A stretch of 64,000 nucleotides of DNA from Acanthacorydalis orientalis (lineage: Eukaryota; Arthropoda; Insecta; Megaloptera; Corydalidae), in contig CM068320.1 of the NCBI GenBank assembly GCA_034766995.1, positions 4,690,001 through 4,754,000 on the forward strand, read 5' to 3'. The translations under genes and the position numbers were made by a program. Under the pieces are notes generated by a model, which did not search any database, was not told the origin of the DNA, and saw nothing but the letters and a program-made list of their open reading frames with translations. Shown here piece by piece: positions 22,420 to 34,466 of this stretch. Each line of letters starts with the position of its first letter. Position 1 is the first letter of the stretch.

Positions 22420-23110
22420 GCTGTTACATAAAATTATGCGTTCGGGAAAAATTCCATAAAGGGCCTTGCTGTGTAGGATTAACTCCATCTTGTTGGAACC
22501 AAATCTGTGAACAATTATCAACTGCTGGTCGCAAAAAATTTTCTATCATCGTACGGTATTGAGCATCATTTATGGTTACAATAGTACCGTCTTGATTTTT
22601 GAAGAAGTAAGGGCCTATAATCCTTTAGAACGTTACTTCCCACCAAAGAGTACACTTAAGTAGTTAAATCGTAGCTGATGAAATGCTTTTGGATTTTATA
22701 TAGACCATATTCTACAGTTTTGTTTGTTCACGAAGCCATTTAAGTGGAAATGAGCTTCATCACTCATATCAAATTATGAATAAATTCATTATTTTCTTCT
22801 GCTTGTTGGCGAAAACGAATTGCATAATCAAGGTGATGCTGATAATCAGCTCTTGCACAAGCTGCACTTTGTATGGATAAAATTTTTAATGCGGCCAAAA
22901 TCTTTTGTATTGACCTCCGAGATATTCCAAGTTGGGTTGAACGTCTTCGGTCGACGTTTCAGAACTTTCCTCAATACTCTCCTGTGCACGTTGACTATTT
23001 TCCGCGATTAGAGCCGAACGATGTCTTCCAGATCCTAGACAGTTACTAAACTGCGCCTTGTTGTCGAAAACATGTAACCAAACGATTAATCATTGACTCC
23101 GATGGTTCTG
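22420..23110 (-). pseudogene. Family E transposase, N-terminal and catalytic part
   Basis: On the minus strand, in order: a D-x-x-S-T-E-D-V-Q region; YKVQLVQEL; SDEAHFHLNGFVNKQNCRIW with the first catalytic aspartate; G-P-Y-F-F-K-N; and IWFQQDG with the second catalytic aspartate. The third motif (P-P-D-F) is cut by the nested insertion. Several stops and frameshifts occur. This is the clearest example in the window of the DDE_3-type (S-D-E-A-H-F) lineage as opposed to the V-D-E-T-W lineage. Confidence 0.85.
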
Positions 23111-23327
23111 TTCGAACACTAAAATAACGAAGATATGCTAGCTACGTCAAATTAATTGAACGCTGATTTTCAAAATAAAATTCATTTTAGTACGTTGTTC
23201 CGTCGTATGTAAACCTTTCCATGATAAATTTCTCAAGTTTTATTTATAAAATTCTGAAAAGAAGAAAAAACATTTAAACGAAAAAAAATTAACTATTCAA
23301 ACCCCTTCCTTCTTTTTGTACCACCCT

Positions 23328-23343
23328 ATATATATATATATAT

Positions 23344-23375
<32 letters not shown>

Positions 23376-23385
23376 TGAGTTAAAC

Positions 23386-23416
<31 letters not shown>
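23328..23416. repeat. Compound (TA)n/(GA)n/(TA)n microsatellite
   Basis: A short TA run, an imperfect GA run (23345-23376), then a further TA run. Confidence 0.93.
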
Positions 23417-23422
<6 letters not shown>

Positions 23423-23671
23423 TATGTATTTATGTGTATTACTTAGAATCTAAAATATTATTAAACAATCAATTTAAGTGTGTCCTTCTATATAAAATTA
23501 GTATATTGAGAAAATCAATATAATGCGACAACGATATTCATAAATACTTCAGAAAAATTTTAAAATTCCTCTTTTGAATATATTAATGATATTTTACATC
23601 TGTGATTAAAAAGTACGTTTATTATAGTTTATTTAAGTTTAATGTCTTAAGAGGCAATAAAATTATATATA

Positions 23672-24991
23672 CTACTCTGATCAAAAAGTATACAGAATTT
23701 CTATTTAAAAGAACAGTGTAAACCCAGCGTTATTTTTTTTAAATAATAACATTGGTAATTCTTCCATTATAATCTATACCAAAATATTATTGCGATCTCT
23801 CAAACCATTCGTGAACAGCTGATGTTTTTGTAAAGTAATGTTTGGTGAGTTCGGTGAATTTCACTATAAATATATCTAAAATTATCGAAAACGAGTTTGT
23901 ACTCAATTTTGTGTCAAAAACGTTTTTTTTTATACTGACACGTTTAAAATGTTGGAAAAATAATTTGGTGATGAGTGTTCATCGAAAAAGCCGGTAGATC
24001 AGTGGTACAGTTTGCTTGAGGAGGGCCGAGAATCGGTAGAAGATGGCGCTTGTTCGGGACGGCCGTCGACATCAACCGATGAAGAATATGTTCAAAAAGT
24101 GAGGGATTTAATCCTGAATGATCGGCTACTGACTGTGCGAGAGATTTCTGGTTATGTTGGTATGTCGTATGGATCTTTCCAAAGCATCTTAACCGATACT
24201 TTACACTTGAAACGTGTCGAAGAAGCACTTGTGCCGAGAATGATAAATTTCGAGGAAAAGGAGCATCGCTAAGATGTCGCCAAGATGATATCTAAAGCAT
24301 CTAATGAATCCAAATTCATAAAACATATCATAACTGCAGACGGGACTTGGGTCTACGGATCTAACATCGAAACGAAGCAGAAATCGCCCGAATGGCCTAG
24401 TAAAGGCGAACCTAGACCCGAAAAGAGAGGACAAACGTCAATAAAGTTCAAGGTTTTTTTACCGTTCTTTGATTATCGTGGTGTAGTCTACAAAATTTTT
24501 TTTCCAAAGGGTCAAACAGTCAATAGGAGATATTACTTAGATGTTATGAAGGGTTTGTGTGAAGCGATTCACAAACATTGATCGAAATTTTAAGTAAACA
24601 ACTCGTGGATTTTACATCACGATAATGCCGGTTCAAACTTCAATGCTGGTTCGCAATTTTATGGCCAAAATCTCGACCAATATCATCCGACAAGTAATTT
24701 ATTCGTTTCACTATGCCCCAAGTGACTTTTTCCTATTCCCCAAACTTAATTTGCTGCTGCGAGAACACCGTTTTAACTCGATTGAAACCATTAAAAAGTT
24801 CGATGGTCGAGCTGAAGAGCCTATTGTCAATCGACTATGAATGATGGATCGAAGATTGGTTGAAACATTGGCATAAGACTACGAGTATTGCAAGCGATAT
24901 AGAATACTTTAAGGCAATAAAGTAAATTTTAATGAATAATCAAATATTTTGCGTTTTATTGTAAACTCCTGGAACACTTTGATCCATGTAG
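23672..24991 (+). mobile_element. Family F mariner, near full length
   Basis: The left end, CTACTCTGATCAAAAAGTAT, and the reverse complement of the right end, CTACATGGATCAAAGTGTTC, match, each with flanking TA. At 1320 bp this is a full-sized mariner. The transposase is broken by frameshifts but every domain is represented. Only 8 bp (24992-24999) separate it from family C copy 2. Confidence 0.87.
23949..24900 (+). pseudogene. Family F mariner transposase, frameshifted
   Basis: Blocks in order: L-E-E-G-R-E-S-V-E-D with G-R-P-S-T (linker), V-R-D-L-I-L-N-D-R-L-L-T-V-R-E-I (second helix-turn-helix), VPRMINFEEKEHR then stop, KHIITADGTWVYG (first catalytic motif; the usual G-D-E is A-D-G), F-D-Y-R-G-V-V, F-P-K-G-Q-T-V-N, a broken second motif near 24610, and S-D-F-F-L-F-P-K-L near 24722 (third catalytic aspartate intact). 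The first helix-turn-helix is disrupted by an early stop. The organisation is that of the human FLJ37770-type mariner relatives. Confidence 0.83.
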
Positions 24992-24999
24992 TACATATA

Positions 25000-26245
25000 A
25001 AGAGTTTTCAAATAGGGACTCATTTTTTTAAGATTTTCACAGATATCAAACTGACAGCTGTATTTTTTTGATATTTGTTAAGTTTTAACATTGTCATTTT
25101 TAATTATGGCTTTATATATAACAAAGTATCGCACTGAAATAATACAATTGTATTATAAAATTGGTCGTTGTATAAAAAATACCTTTTTTAAATTATTCGC
25201 GATATTTATTCTCGACATAATCATTCATCTGGATCAACAATTCTTCTATTAGTTAATGAATTTGAAGAGACTGGATCGCTTAAAGTTAAAGAAACACCAA
25301 TACGTGTTCGTAGTGCTAGTTCTGAAGAAAATATAGACTTGGTTCATGACAAGGTATCAGAAGGGGCAAGAAAGTCAATTCCGCGACGTTCACAGCAATT
25401 GTAACTTCCACAGATGACCACATGGTGTATTTTGCATAATGATTTATTGCTGAAGACTTATAAAGTTAAATTAATACAAGAATTGAAACCAACAGACCAT
25501 TCACTGCGTTTGGGATTTGTTGATTGGATACTGAAACAACAACAGGGTTTTCCTGAGAGGTCATCTTTAGTGATGAGGATTATTTCAAACGTTCTGGCTA
25601 CGATAATAAGCGAAATTGCCAAATCTGGGGTGAAAAAAATTCAAGGGCGATCGTTGAGAAGCCACTGTATTCAGAAAGAGTGACTATTTAGTACACAATT
25701 TAGTCCAGTAGAGTCACTTGTACTTACTTTTTTGAGGATCAGGCTGGTAAAGCGATTACTATGAATGGAGAAAGATATCGAAACATAATAGTCAATTTTT
25801 TGTGAACAAATTTGGTTGATTTTGATTTAGAAGACATGTGATTCTAGCAGAACGGTACAACAAGCCACAGAGTTGGTGAAACATTTGATTTATTGAGAAC
25901 AAAATTTCAGAGGTGCGTTATTTTCAGAAATCGAGATATGAACTGACCACCGAGATCCTGCGATGTAATACCGTTGGACTACTTTCTTTGAAGTCACGTT
26001 AAAGGATATGCATATGCCAATAATCTTAAAACAATTTCCTACCTAAAAATGAAATCCGAAGAGTAATTGGTAGACAGAGCCCCAGATGTGTAGAAATGTT
26101 ATTGAAAATTTTAACAAAAGAATGATTACATGTAAGAAAACAAGTGGCAGTCACTGACACGATATTAAATTTCATTTACAAATGGCATACCCCCAACTAT
26201 TATTTACAATAAAGAAACTTGAAATGTCAGCGCAAATCCTGTGTT
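25000..26245 (+). mobile_element. Mariner/Tc1-like element, family C copy 2
   Basis: The left end is AAGAGTTTTCAAATAGGGAC. The right end is eroded: sequence homologous to the other copies runs to about 26245, but the final AGGGTTTTC is not recognisable. The interior is near full length, with frames matching copy 3 throughout. Confidence 0.8.
25106..26165 (+). pseudogene. Family C transposase, copy 2
   Basis: The ATG at 25106 opens a short frame (M-A-L-Y-I-T-K). Later blocks in different frames are E-E-T-G-S-L-K-V-K-E-T; R-V-R-S-A-S-S-E-E-N; LLLKTYKVKLIQELKPTDHS (25414-25683); F-S-D-x-x-x-F (first catalytic region, frameshifted); E-R-V-T-x-W; Y-F-F-E-D-Q-A; the second and third catalytic regions with stops; and a C-terminal I-x-N-F-N-K-R-M block near 26100. 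This is a dead copy of a DDE_3-type transposase of about 340 residues. Confidence 0.75.
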
Positions 26246-26716
26246 CTTATTATTATTTAATAAATTATTACTTAATACAGTAAAGGAATAAAGATTGTTT
26301 TATGTTTTCATTTAGAAAAATTTTAAAATCACAAAAATGTATTATAGTTTCCGTAAAAATTGTTAAAGAATTAAAATTATACACACAAAATTTATTTTAA
26401 AACGCCGTTCTTTACGCTCATATTGCAAATGTTTTCTTGATTACTTTTTACACAAAAAACACTTCTTTGAACTTAATTTTTATTACATAAAAAGAAAAAT
26501 AGGTCATAACTATCTTTTTACTGTAATTTGTCTATTTACGTTTCCATTATGTATATGACCTATGTTAACAAAAATTTCAACAGTGACCTCAAGGACAAAA
26601 TGAAAACATAAAGCCATAGTTATTTGTTAAATCTCATCTTTGCATCGTTCTTACAGAAACATCTGTCAAAAATGAACCGCTATATTTACTTTTTCAATCT
26701 AGTAAGTACTGCATAC

Positions 26717-26718
<2 letters not shown>

Positions 26719-26771
<53 letters not shown>
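26719..26771. repeat. (TA)n microsatellite, ~53 bp
   Basis: A pure TA run; a second short run lies at 26869-26893. Confidence 0.95.
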
Positions 26772-26775
<4 letters not shown>

Positions 26776-28166
26776 AATATAAATTAATTGTGTTCCCTAT
26801 ACGAATCATGGTACATTTTAAAAAACGAACGAACGAGTTTGTGTAAAAAGGTATATTAGTGTAGCGTGTATATATATATATATATATATATATTGTACGT
26901 TTCTTCGAGACTTTCTACAGACAAGAATATGTATGTAAACTGTATACTTTTGATATTTTTTTAAAAAAATAGTATTAACGAGTGTTGTTCTTAATGTATA
27001 GACAAATTTCTTTATAAATAAACTATAAACAATTATTAAAATAAATAAATCAAATATCGTATATCAAAATATTTCATTAAGAGTATCAAATGTTTTCATA
27101 TACGGGCGCTAATGACATCAGCTGTCGAAACGCCCTAAAACCCCGATAACTGACCAACCAACCAACCTATTTTCATACAATTAAATAATATATATCATAA
27201 TGCTATTTTTTCTTAATATCTTTTAAATTAATACAAATTTCTAAGAAATTTTTAATGAAATATGCCTTTCTATGAAAATCCGACGCATTGCATGAAATTT
27301 TAGCAACACAAATCATGTGACTTATCTTGTAGATTTTTTTGAAACGTCAGTCTCCTTTCAACTCATTGAGTTCTGGTCGCGTAATACAATCTGCTGGAAA
27401 TTAAATTTTTGTGGTTCCTGAAATAATCAACATTATACAGCAGCTGTTATTATTATAATACTTCTCTAATTAGCACAAACTAAAATCTAAATATATGGTC
27501 AAATAAAGTCAGGGTGGTTTAAGTCCGTTCGAGTTAAAGAACTAGAAATGTTATCAAAATGCCGTGTGTGTATTGAAACAATAATCAAATACAGTATTAA
27601 AGCGGAATAAAAACTATTATATGTAGAAATAAAAAGCACATGTTTTTATATTATGAGTATCACATTCCTTTTCACGCCATGCTAAGGGTATAACAAATGT
27701 AGCCATATGCTATTTTATTGTTGACAATAAATCAATGCGCTTCTTTGCAAAAAGATGTTTAGTTATTTAAAAGTTAATAATTTACTATACTTTTTTTCGA
27801 TTATATGGCTTCATGTTATAGATACCAAAATTGATCAAGAAACCTCCAATAGATTATCATTTTATAAATATTTAATTTTGTTACTATAAAAAATATCTTA
27901 TTTTACACATTTTATTCTTACCTTTGAAATAATTGTTTTAAATTAATTTCAGAAAATTAAACAGTTATTATGTATTTAATCCCAAATACTTTCAATTATA
28001 ATAAATTTGTACGTAAATAATGAAACAATTACATAAATTTAAAAAAGTTTTATATATTCATCAGAAAATAATCACCAGTGGCGTAATATAAAATTTATTG
28101 ATTCAGTTTAGAAATAACATTATATTACATTATATAATTTAAAAAGAACTGTATTATAAATAACGT

Positions 28167-28167
<1 letters not shown>

Positions 28168-28217
<50 letters not shown>
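28168..28217. repeat. Compound (TA)n/(TG)n microsatellite
   Basis: A TA run followed by a TG run at 28201-28217. Confidence 0.95.
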
Positions 28218-28434
28218 ATCTGCATACACACATCCTCCATATTAGTATTAATAGATAGATAAATTATATCAATCAAATTTATTCTATATTCTTAATTCTT
28301 CAGGCTGAGTTTTTAAGTCAAATCAGGTCAGATCAGTATAAATAACTATTATTCTTTCTAAATGAGATTATTTTTATTTTCTTATACTTAACTATTTTTT
28401 ATTCGGTATTTTTTAAAAATAGAAATTGCATGTA

Positions 28435-29688
28435 TTAAATCTGTGCAAAAGTTCGTATACTGTTCAGTTAGAGTGCCGCATGGTGGCTCTCGTGATTGAA
28501 ATGTATTTTTGTTATATATCGTTTGAAAGGTGACAGTCATAGCTGTAATTTGAGCATCAGACGTATTTATTTCTATTCAATTTGTGTCTGAGAAAAATTT
28601 TTCAAAATAGACAACGGAAAGATACACTTCCGTCATGTTATGTTGTACGAGTCTCGAAAAAGAGTAACCGTTGGCTCGGAAACGAAAAATATTCGGAAGA
28701 TTTATTTGAAACGTGCACTCTCTCTTCCAACTGTGAAGAAATGATGTACTAAATTTCTACTTGGTAATTTTAACCTCGAAAGTTAACCCCGCTCTAGATG
28801 GCCTATTGAGATCGACGATGATGTTTTGCGCGCTCTGATTGACAATAACTCACGAATTTCGACGGAAGATGTTGCAGAGGAAGTATTTAGAGAAGCTGAG
28901 GTTCACGTTGAAGTTCGATACGTTCATTCCGCACTCGTTGTCTGAAAAAGTTTGATCGCATCTTTTCGGCTGATTCTTTGCTTGGACGTTTCAACAGAGA
29001 ACCTTTTTTGGATCAGTTGGTGACTGGCGATGAGAAATAGATCCTGTATAACAACTTCCAACGCAGACGAACGTGGAAACAAGCGAATGAAGGGCCAGAA
29101 CCAGTTGTCAAGCTGGCTTGCATCCGATGAAGATGTTGGTGTGTGTTTGCTGGGATTGCAGAATTGTTGTTTATTTTAAGCTACTCCCACGAAGCGAAAA
29201 GATTACTAAAGAGAAGGACTGTCAACAACTACCCAAACTGAACGCAGCAATTAAAGAAGTGTCTGATTTTGGCCAATCGCAAAGAGGTCATCTTCAGCCA
29301 TGACAACGCAAAACCACATATAGCAAAACTGACTACAAAAAATGAAGCAGTTGAAATGGGAAATCATATCGCATCCACTGTATTCTCCGGATATTGCACT
29401 TTCAGATTATAATTTATTCCGGTCAAAAAACGGTATAACAGTAAAAAAATTTAACACAATGGAGCCCGTCTAAAAACTACCTCATCGCCTTCTTTGTAGA
29501 AAACCCGCGCAACTTTTAAAAACGAGGCTCTTACGCAGCTTCTACGAATCCAGAAGATACCTTAGCATTGGAAAATGACTACAGAAAACCATAACGAATA
29601 CATAATTGATTAATAAACGCGTTTTGTGCGAAAAATAATCGCCCGAGTTTCAATTTCAAATCACATCCGAACTTTTGCACTGATCCAA
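28435..29688 (+). mobile_element. Family G mariner, copy 1, full length
   Basis: The left end is TTAAATCTGTGCAAAAGTTC; the reverse complement of the right end is TTGGATCAGTGCAAAAGTTC. It is flanked by TA at 28433-28434 and 29689-29690. Length is 1254 bp, a normal mariner size. Copy 2 lies inverted at 51213-52460. The transposase is decayed but all three catalytic aspartates can be found. Confidence 0.87.
28630..29600 (+). pseudogene. Family G mariner transposase, copy 1
   Basis: Blocks: F-R-H-V-M-L-Y near 28631; I-R-K-I-Y-L-K-R-A-L-S-L-P-T-V-K-K (first helix-turn-helix); IDDDVLRALIDNNSRISTED (linker and second helix-turn-helix); L-V-T-G-D-E-K then a stop where the family has W (28999-29050, first aspartate); ELLPRSEKI-like text; F-S-H-D-N-A-K-P-H near 29290 (second aspartate); and S-P-D-I-A-L-S-D-Y-N-L-F-R-S near 29380-29420 (third aspartate). 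Stops and frameshifts are scattered throughout. Confidence 0.83.
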
Positions 29689-31083
29689 TATTTTAAGAAC
29701 TCTTATTTATTTTCAATTGTTCTATAATATTATATTGATATTTAATAATACCTTCTATTTGTACCTAAATTTTATCTAATCGATTCAATTATATATTTTT
29801 CTTAGTTAAAAACAGCACTTTCCAGACTATATAAGAGATATTTGATTTCTCTTTTACATTATTTTGATGGTTTTGAATTGAAAAATCATCAAATTTCATT
29901 TTCACCTCATTCGCATTTTTAATTTTCTTCTTTTGAAAAATATTCTATCTTCTGAAATTGTGAATAAGTTTATGGCGCCAAATCTTATGGTGAAGAATTG
30001 AGATATTAATTTCTAATCGAAATCTTAATATTTTTGCCCGGTTAAATGAACGGCCGTTATCATATTGTAATATAACACTTCTTCTGTTAATTAGTGCCGA
30101 TCATTTTTGAATGCGAGTGTCATTTAACCACTCTGCTTGTTGATAGTAACACATAATAAATGGTTTTATCAAGTTTCAACACCTCATCATGAATATGATT
30201 TTGACATTGCCACAAACATTTAACATTATTTTTTTGTCATTAAATCGATTTTGAATCAAGGATAAAAAACATCTTCCATATGCGTGTACTAACACAACAC
30301 TGTACTCGTCGCTCAATTCGTATGGTTCTGAATCTCTTTGTTACTAGGGCTTCTCAATATTTTTCTTATGGAGATTTATAACTTAATATGAATCCCCCAA
30401 CTTACTTAAAATTCCTCGATTGTTTACGTTATATTTTCTTCTGTTTCAGCATATATATATATATATATATATATATTTGTCAAAATCCAGTAACTGAACT
30501 CATTCTAGAGATTGATATAATGTCTAAAATTAAATTTTAAAAACCATCAATGGCACATGCAAATACTCAATTACTTACTATACACCTTACATTTTTTGTC
30601 ATAAATGTAGCATTTGATTTCAAATGAAATTCTTATAAAATTAAATTTCGTATGTGTCCTTCCAGTGGAGAAAATGTCACCAATTATAAAAATAACAAGT
30701 TAATCAACTTTTTTAAAAGTTTATTTAAACAGCACTTTCAAATAACATTTAAAAAACCTATGCGAAACTAATTTATTGCAAAATAAGAGATTATTTAATT
30801 ATCGATCTGTTAGATAATTCGATGTCCATAATGACTTGATCTGACTCGAACTGACCAAATTATTTGTACTAATCCTCATAGTATCCATAAAATAATTCCA
30901 CAACTTTTGTTTTTTCCATAATTACCTGTACAAATAGTAGTAACAATGTAAATAATGTGCCGTACACAATCGATCATTCCACCTAATGTTGCTATTTATG
31001 TTCCAGAAGATCGTGTTAAATGGTTAATAATGCTTTGGGTCAAAACAAAACAGGAATTTCACTAACATCTTTTGCAGAATATA
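29689..31083. other. Non-coding AT-rich interval
   Basis: No gene was recognised. A short TA run lies at 30449-30477. The stretch 29985-30200 is slightly richer in CpG but shows no frame or repeat ends. Confidence 0.55.
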
Positions 31084-31904
31084 CGAGAGTCGTTTGATAA
31101 GTGTGATAAAAAAAAGCAAGTTAAACACCGTTTTTTGGAAAAAACCCATTTTATTCTCAACATAGTCTCCATTGAAGGCTATACACTTGGTCCAGCGAGT
31201 CTGAAAACTATGCATTGATGACGGTGATTACATCCTTATTTAACGAGAATTTCTTCCTACCGAGCCAAATTTTCAAGTTTGGGAAAAAGAAGAAGTTACA
31301 CGGAGCCAAGTCAGGAGAAGAAAGTGGGATGAGGAATCAATTCGAAGCTTAATTCGTGCGATTTTGCCATTGCGGCGGTCGATTTGTGGGACGACGCGTT
31401 GTCCAGGTGAAAAAGTATTTTTTTTGTGCACCAATCTTGGCGATTTTTTTAGCTCTTCTTTCAAACGATCCAATAATGATGCATAATAGGCTCCTATAAT
31501 CGTTTTCCCCTTCGTTAAGTAGTCGATCAGGATGATTCCTTGAGAATCCCAAAAAAACATTGGTCACGCCTTCCCAGCCGACAAAACGGACTTCGCTTTC
31601 TTCGGCGTACTTTAACCAGTCGTTGTCCACTGCTTTGACTGTTGCTTCTACTCAGGTGTGCATTAGTGGATCCATGTATTATCCACGGTGACGAATCGAC
31701 GCAAAAATGCTTGCCCGCTTTTCCATTTTTGCGGCAACTGCCACAATGCACGCTTAAAACATATGTAGAACGTGAGAAACGCGTCCCTTCTGACTGAAAT
31801 TTCGCCTATACTATGTTGAAAAGTGACGCTGATACCCGTGACGTCACCAAATGCACGGTGGCGCCGCATCATAGAAATTTACTAAACTTATCAAACGACT
31901 CTCG
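31084..31904 (-). mobile_element. Family D mariner, catalytic-half-only derivative, copy 2
   Basis: The ends read CGAGAGTCGTTTGATAAGTG and, from the other side, CGAGAGTCGTTTGATAAGTT, flanked by TA (31082-31083, 31905-31906). Length is 821 bp, the same as copy 1, and it shares the 5' leader and the junction into the catalytic domain, so both descend from one N-terminally deleted ancestor. Its orientation is opposite to copy 1. Confidence 0.88.
31150..31740 (-). pseudogene. Family D transposase catalytic domain, copy 2
   Basis: Minus-strand blocks: A-F-L-R-R-F-V-T-V-D-N-T-W-I-H (the family has D-E-T; here D-N-T), F-F-W-D-S-Q-G-I-I-L-I-D-Y-L-T-K-G, ASLLDRLKEELKKSPRLVHK, a second motif shifted by one frame (F-S-P-G-Q-R in one frame, Q-D-N-A-x-x-H-K in the other), and a C-terminal R-W-T-K-C-I-A-F-N-G-D-Y-V-E-N near 31150-31205. 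The C-terminus is better preserved than in copy 1. No helix-turn-helix region is present. Confidence 0.83.
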
Positions 31905-32710
31905 TATATTATAAAAAAAAATGTATGATCATGATCAACTGGAACTTCATTTAATTCAAAAAATTTTCGCGGAAAGAGGTATTTCATCATGTTACTACAA
32001 CGTAAACATCAAAAATTCGAAATTAAATTATCATCTGAAAGTATCTATTCGAAATCAAATCATAATTTAGAAATTAAATAAATAATCATTTGAAACCAAC
32101 AGGCTTATTGAAAAGTAATGTTTTCTAGAACTCATTAAATTAATGTATCATTTTTTTCAAAACAATTTAATTTTTTCAACACTTACACTCACATTTCTTC
32201 ACTCTTATTATCACTTCTACGAAACACAGGACTATTTCAATAATGTTTAAAATAAAAATAACAAACATAAAAAGAGAATTATTGTAACGCACAATATTAA
32301 AAAAGTGATATTACATTTAAAACAAAAATAATAAATTTTGAAAACAGTCCATTGATATTGATTTACGTTACTAAATAATATATATTTACAAATAAACACC
32401 TTTCAATATAGACATGCAAAGAAATCTAAACCACATGAATATTAAAAATATTGATTGAAAACGTTTCGTATTTCTTTTTATTAACTAAAAAAGACAACAC
32501 ACTTTAAATACAGCAGATATACGTAATATATGTTAATACAAACGTATTGATCAAAACTAATTTCAGCAATAACATTTTTTTCGTGACTACATGCAACATT
32601 ATAATTTCGCAAAATACAATTAATTTCCTTAAAAATATTGAAAATATAAAAAAACAAACGCTTGTATAAGTGCGTGCGTGTATGTATGTGTGTTTGTATG
32701 CGTATGTATG

Positions 32711-32770
<60 letters not shown>

Positions 32771-32833
32771 CATACATATATAAGGTGTATGTTGTACAAG
32801 AAAGTACGTAATTTTCACATGCTCTCCATTATA
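31905..32833. other. Non-coding AT-rich interval
   Basis: Contains the TA/TATG array at 32690-32775. Nothing coding was recognised; frames here read through the array. Confidence 0.55.
32690..32775. repeat. Compound (TG/TATG)n-(TA)n-(CATA)n microsatellite
   Basis: TATG and GTGTGT units lead into a TA run (32713-32767) and out through CATA units. Confidence 0.94.
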
Positions 32834-33392
32834 TTAGGTTGGTAGGAAAATAATTGAGGTTGTTATTTTTTTAAATTTTAACCTTAATTTTTCTTCAATA
32901 AAAGTGTCATTTCATCGTGTTTATATTAATATCATTTTACAGTGCATTTTTCGATCTGTAATTCGATAACCTCATCTTTAGTTTTAATATTAATTTTGTT
33001 TTAAATTGGGCCATTGAATTAAAGATGGAAAAGAAATAAATAAGAGCATTTTTTGCATAAGTTCAAAATGGTAGGTAAAGCAGAAGTTGCTTGTAAACTA
33101 AACGTTGCTTTTGGTGTGGGTACTGTTAAAAACGTACGGTGCAGTGGCGGTTCCAAAAATTTCGTGCTGGGGACAAAAGACTTTAAGATGAAAGAGGTAG
33201 CGGGTGTCTTTCGTCAGTTAATAACGACCAATTGAAGACGTTAGTTGAATCAGAACCAGGCATAACAAATCTAGAGCTTCTACAAAAGCTAGGTGTTAGT
33301 CATTCGACAGTTGTGAACAACTTAAAGCCACTAATATTAAAAAAATATGCGTTGGAAGGTTATAAACCGCAATTATTTTTCTACCAACCTAA
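32834..33392 (+). mobile_element. Family B mariner miniature, copy 3 (DNA-binding half only)
   Basis: The ends are TTAGGTTGGTAGGAAAATAA and its complement (ATTATTTTTCTACCAACCTA); length is 559 bp. Frames at 33053-33235 and 33232-33534 encode K-L-N-V-A-F-G-V-G-T-V-K-N-V and L-V-E-S-E-P-G-I-T-N-L-E-L-L-Q-K-L-G-V-S-H-S-T-V, the two helix-turn-helix segments. It then passes straight into the right TIR with the same join as the other B copies. Confidence 0.88.
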
Positions 33393-34466
33393 TACATTAA
33401 AACAATCAAGAAAGGAAAGTAATTGTCTGTTTATAAATATTACTTCGATAATACAATATAGTTACGTAAGTGTTGTTCAAGTTCTTCATAATATTCTCAT
33501 ACATTTTAACAATATTTTTGTAATGAAACATTGATTTAATTGTACATCTATAATAGGATAAACGAGGAAAAATTTCACATAAAAAATCTTATAGGTATGA
33601 CAAAAAAGAAAAATCGAATTTACCCTAGACGAGAAACTTAGCTTTGTGTTCTTAGAAAACTGGAATCTTTGCTTTGAACTATGCTGTTTGAGAACAAATC
33701 AAGTCTTAGATCTGCGTTTAGTATTAACTTAAATTTATTCTAACGACACTATACTGAATCTATGTTAAATAATTCAAAAAAGTCGTTTCTTATGACATCG
33801 AACGTTAGACGTCACGATAACGTCATACTGACCTAATATCAGACGTCACTCCTATTAGTAGCAAAATTAAAATGCCCGTTTGTATAATAATATGCACATG
33901 TATTGAACAATAGCGTAGAAAATTCATAATATATATATATATTACAGGTTTTTTTAAATTTATTTGAACTGGAAAACTCGTAGTGATAAAAATATATGTG
34001 TAAATAAAAAATAATTAATATTAACCTTTACTTTATTAATAAAAACAAATAAATAAATGTCTGTTATAGATAATTAAAGAAAACCGAATTTGCCAATGTT
34101 ACAACAATTTTTTAAAACAAAACTAAAAAAAGGATAATAGTCTATTATTCAAAACTTTTGTTCAAAGGTTCTGTTTTAAATAATTCAGTGTTTGTATTAT
34201 ACAAATATATACATGCATATAAATATATATATAGAGAGAGAGATAATTTGTACTACTTCCTCCTTTAGAACCCTTAAGTTTTTATTTTCCACTACTATTG
34301 TTGAAACGTGCATTATTTTCAAGTAGATAACTTCTATATAACTAATTATTTAAAATCTACCTAAAGATGGTACACATGCAAGAACTAGTAGTGGTAAATA
34401 GCGCTCAAATAGTACAAAAGCCCATCAGTACAGCACATTAACAAGGTCATAGATATAAAAACATTT

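Larger units (their letters stand above)
21035..23328 (-). mobile_element. Family E mariner/Tc1-like element split by a nested insertion
   Basis: The ends read CAGGGTGGCGCGAAAAGAAC (left) and TAGGGTGGTACAAAAAGAAG (reverse complement of right). It is flanked on both sides by TA runs (21021-21034 and 23329 onward), so it landed in a microsatellite. The span is 2.29 kb, of which about 1.03 kb (21345-22372) is foreign; the core of about 1.26 kb is normal for this superfamily. The transposase lies on the minus strand. Confidence 0.85.
26246..28434. other. Non-coding AT-rich interval
   Basis: No gene was seen. Contents are TA arrays at 26719-26771 and 26869-26893 and the compound array at 28168-28217. 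A small patch near 27109-27165 (GGGCGCTAATGACATCAGCTG, CGCCC, CCAACCAACC) is less AT-rich but not assignable. Confidence 0.55.

Noticed and set aside
27109..27165. GGGCG...CGCCC inverted pair and CCAACCAACC run
   Set aside because: The stem is only 5 bp with a long loop; no repeat or RNA structure can be supported.
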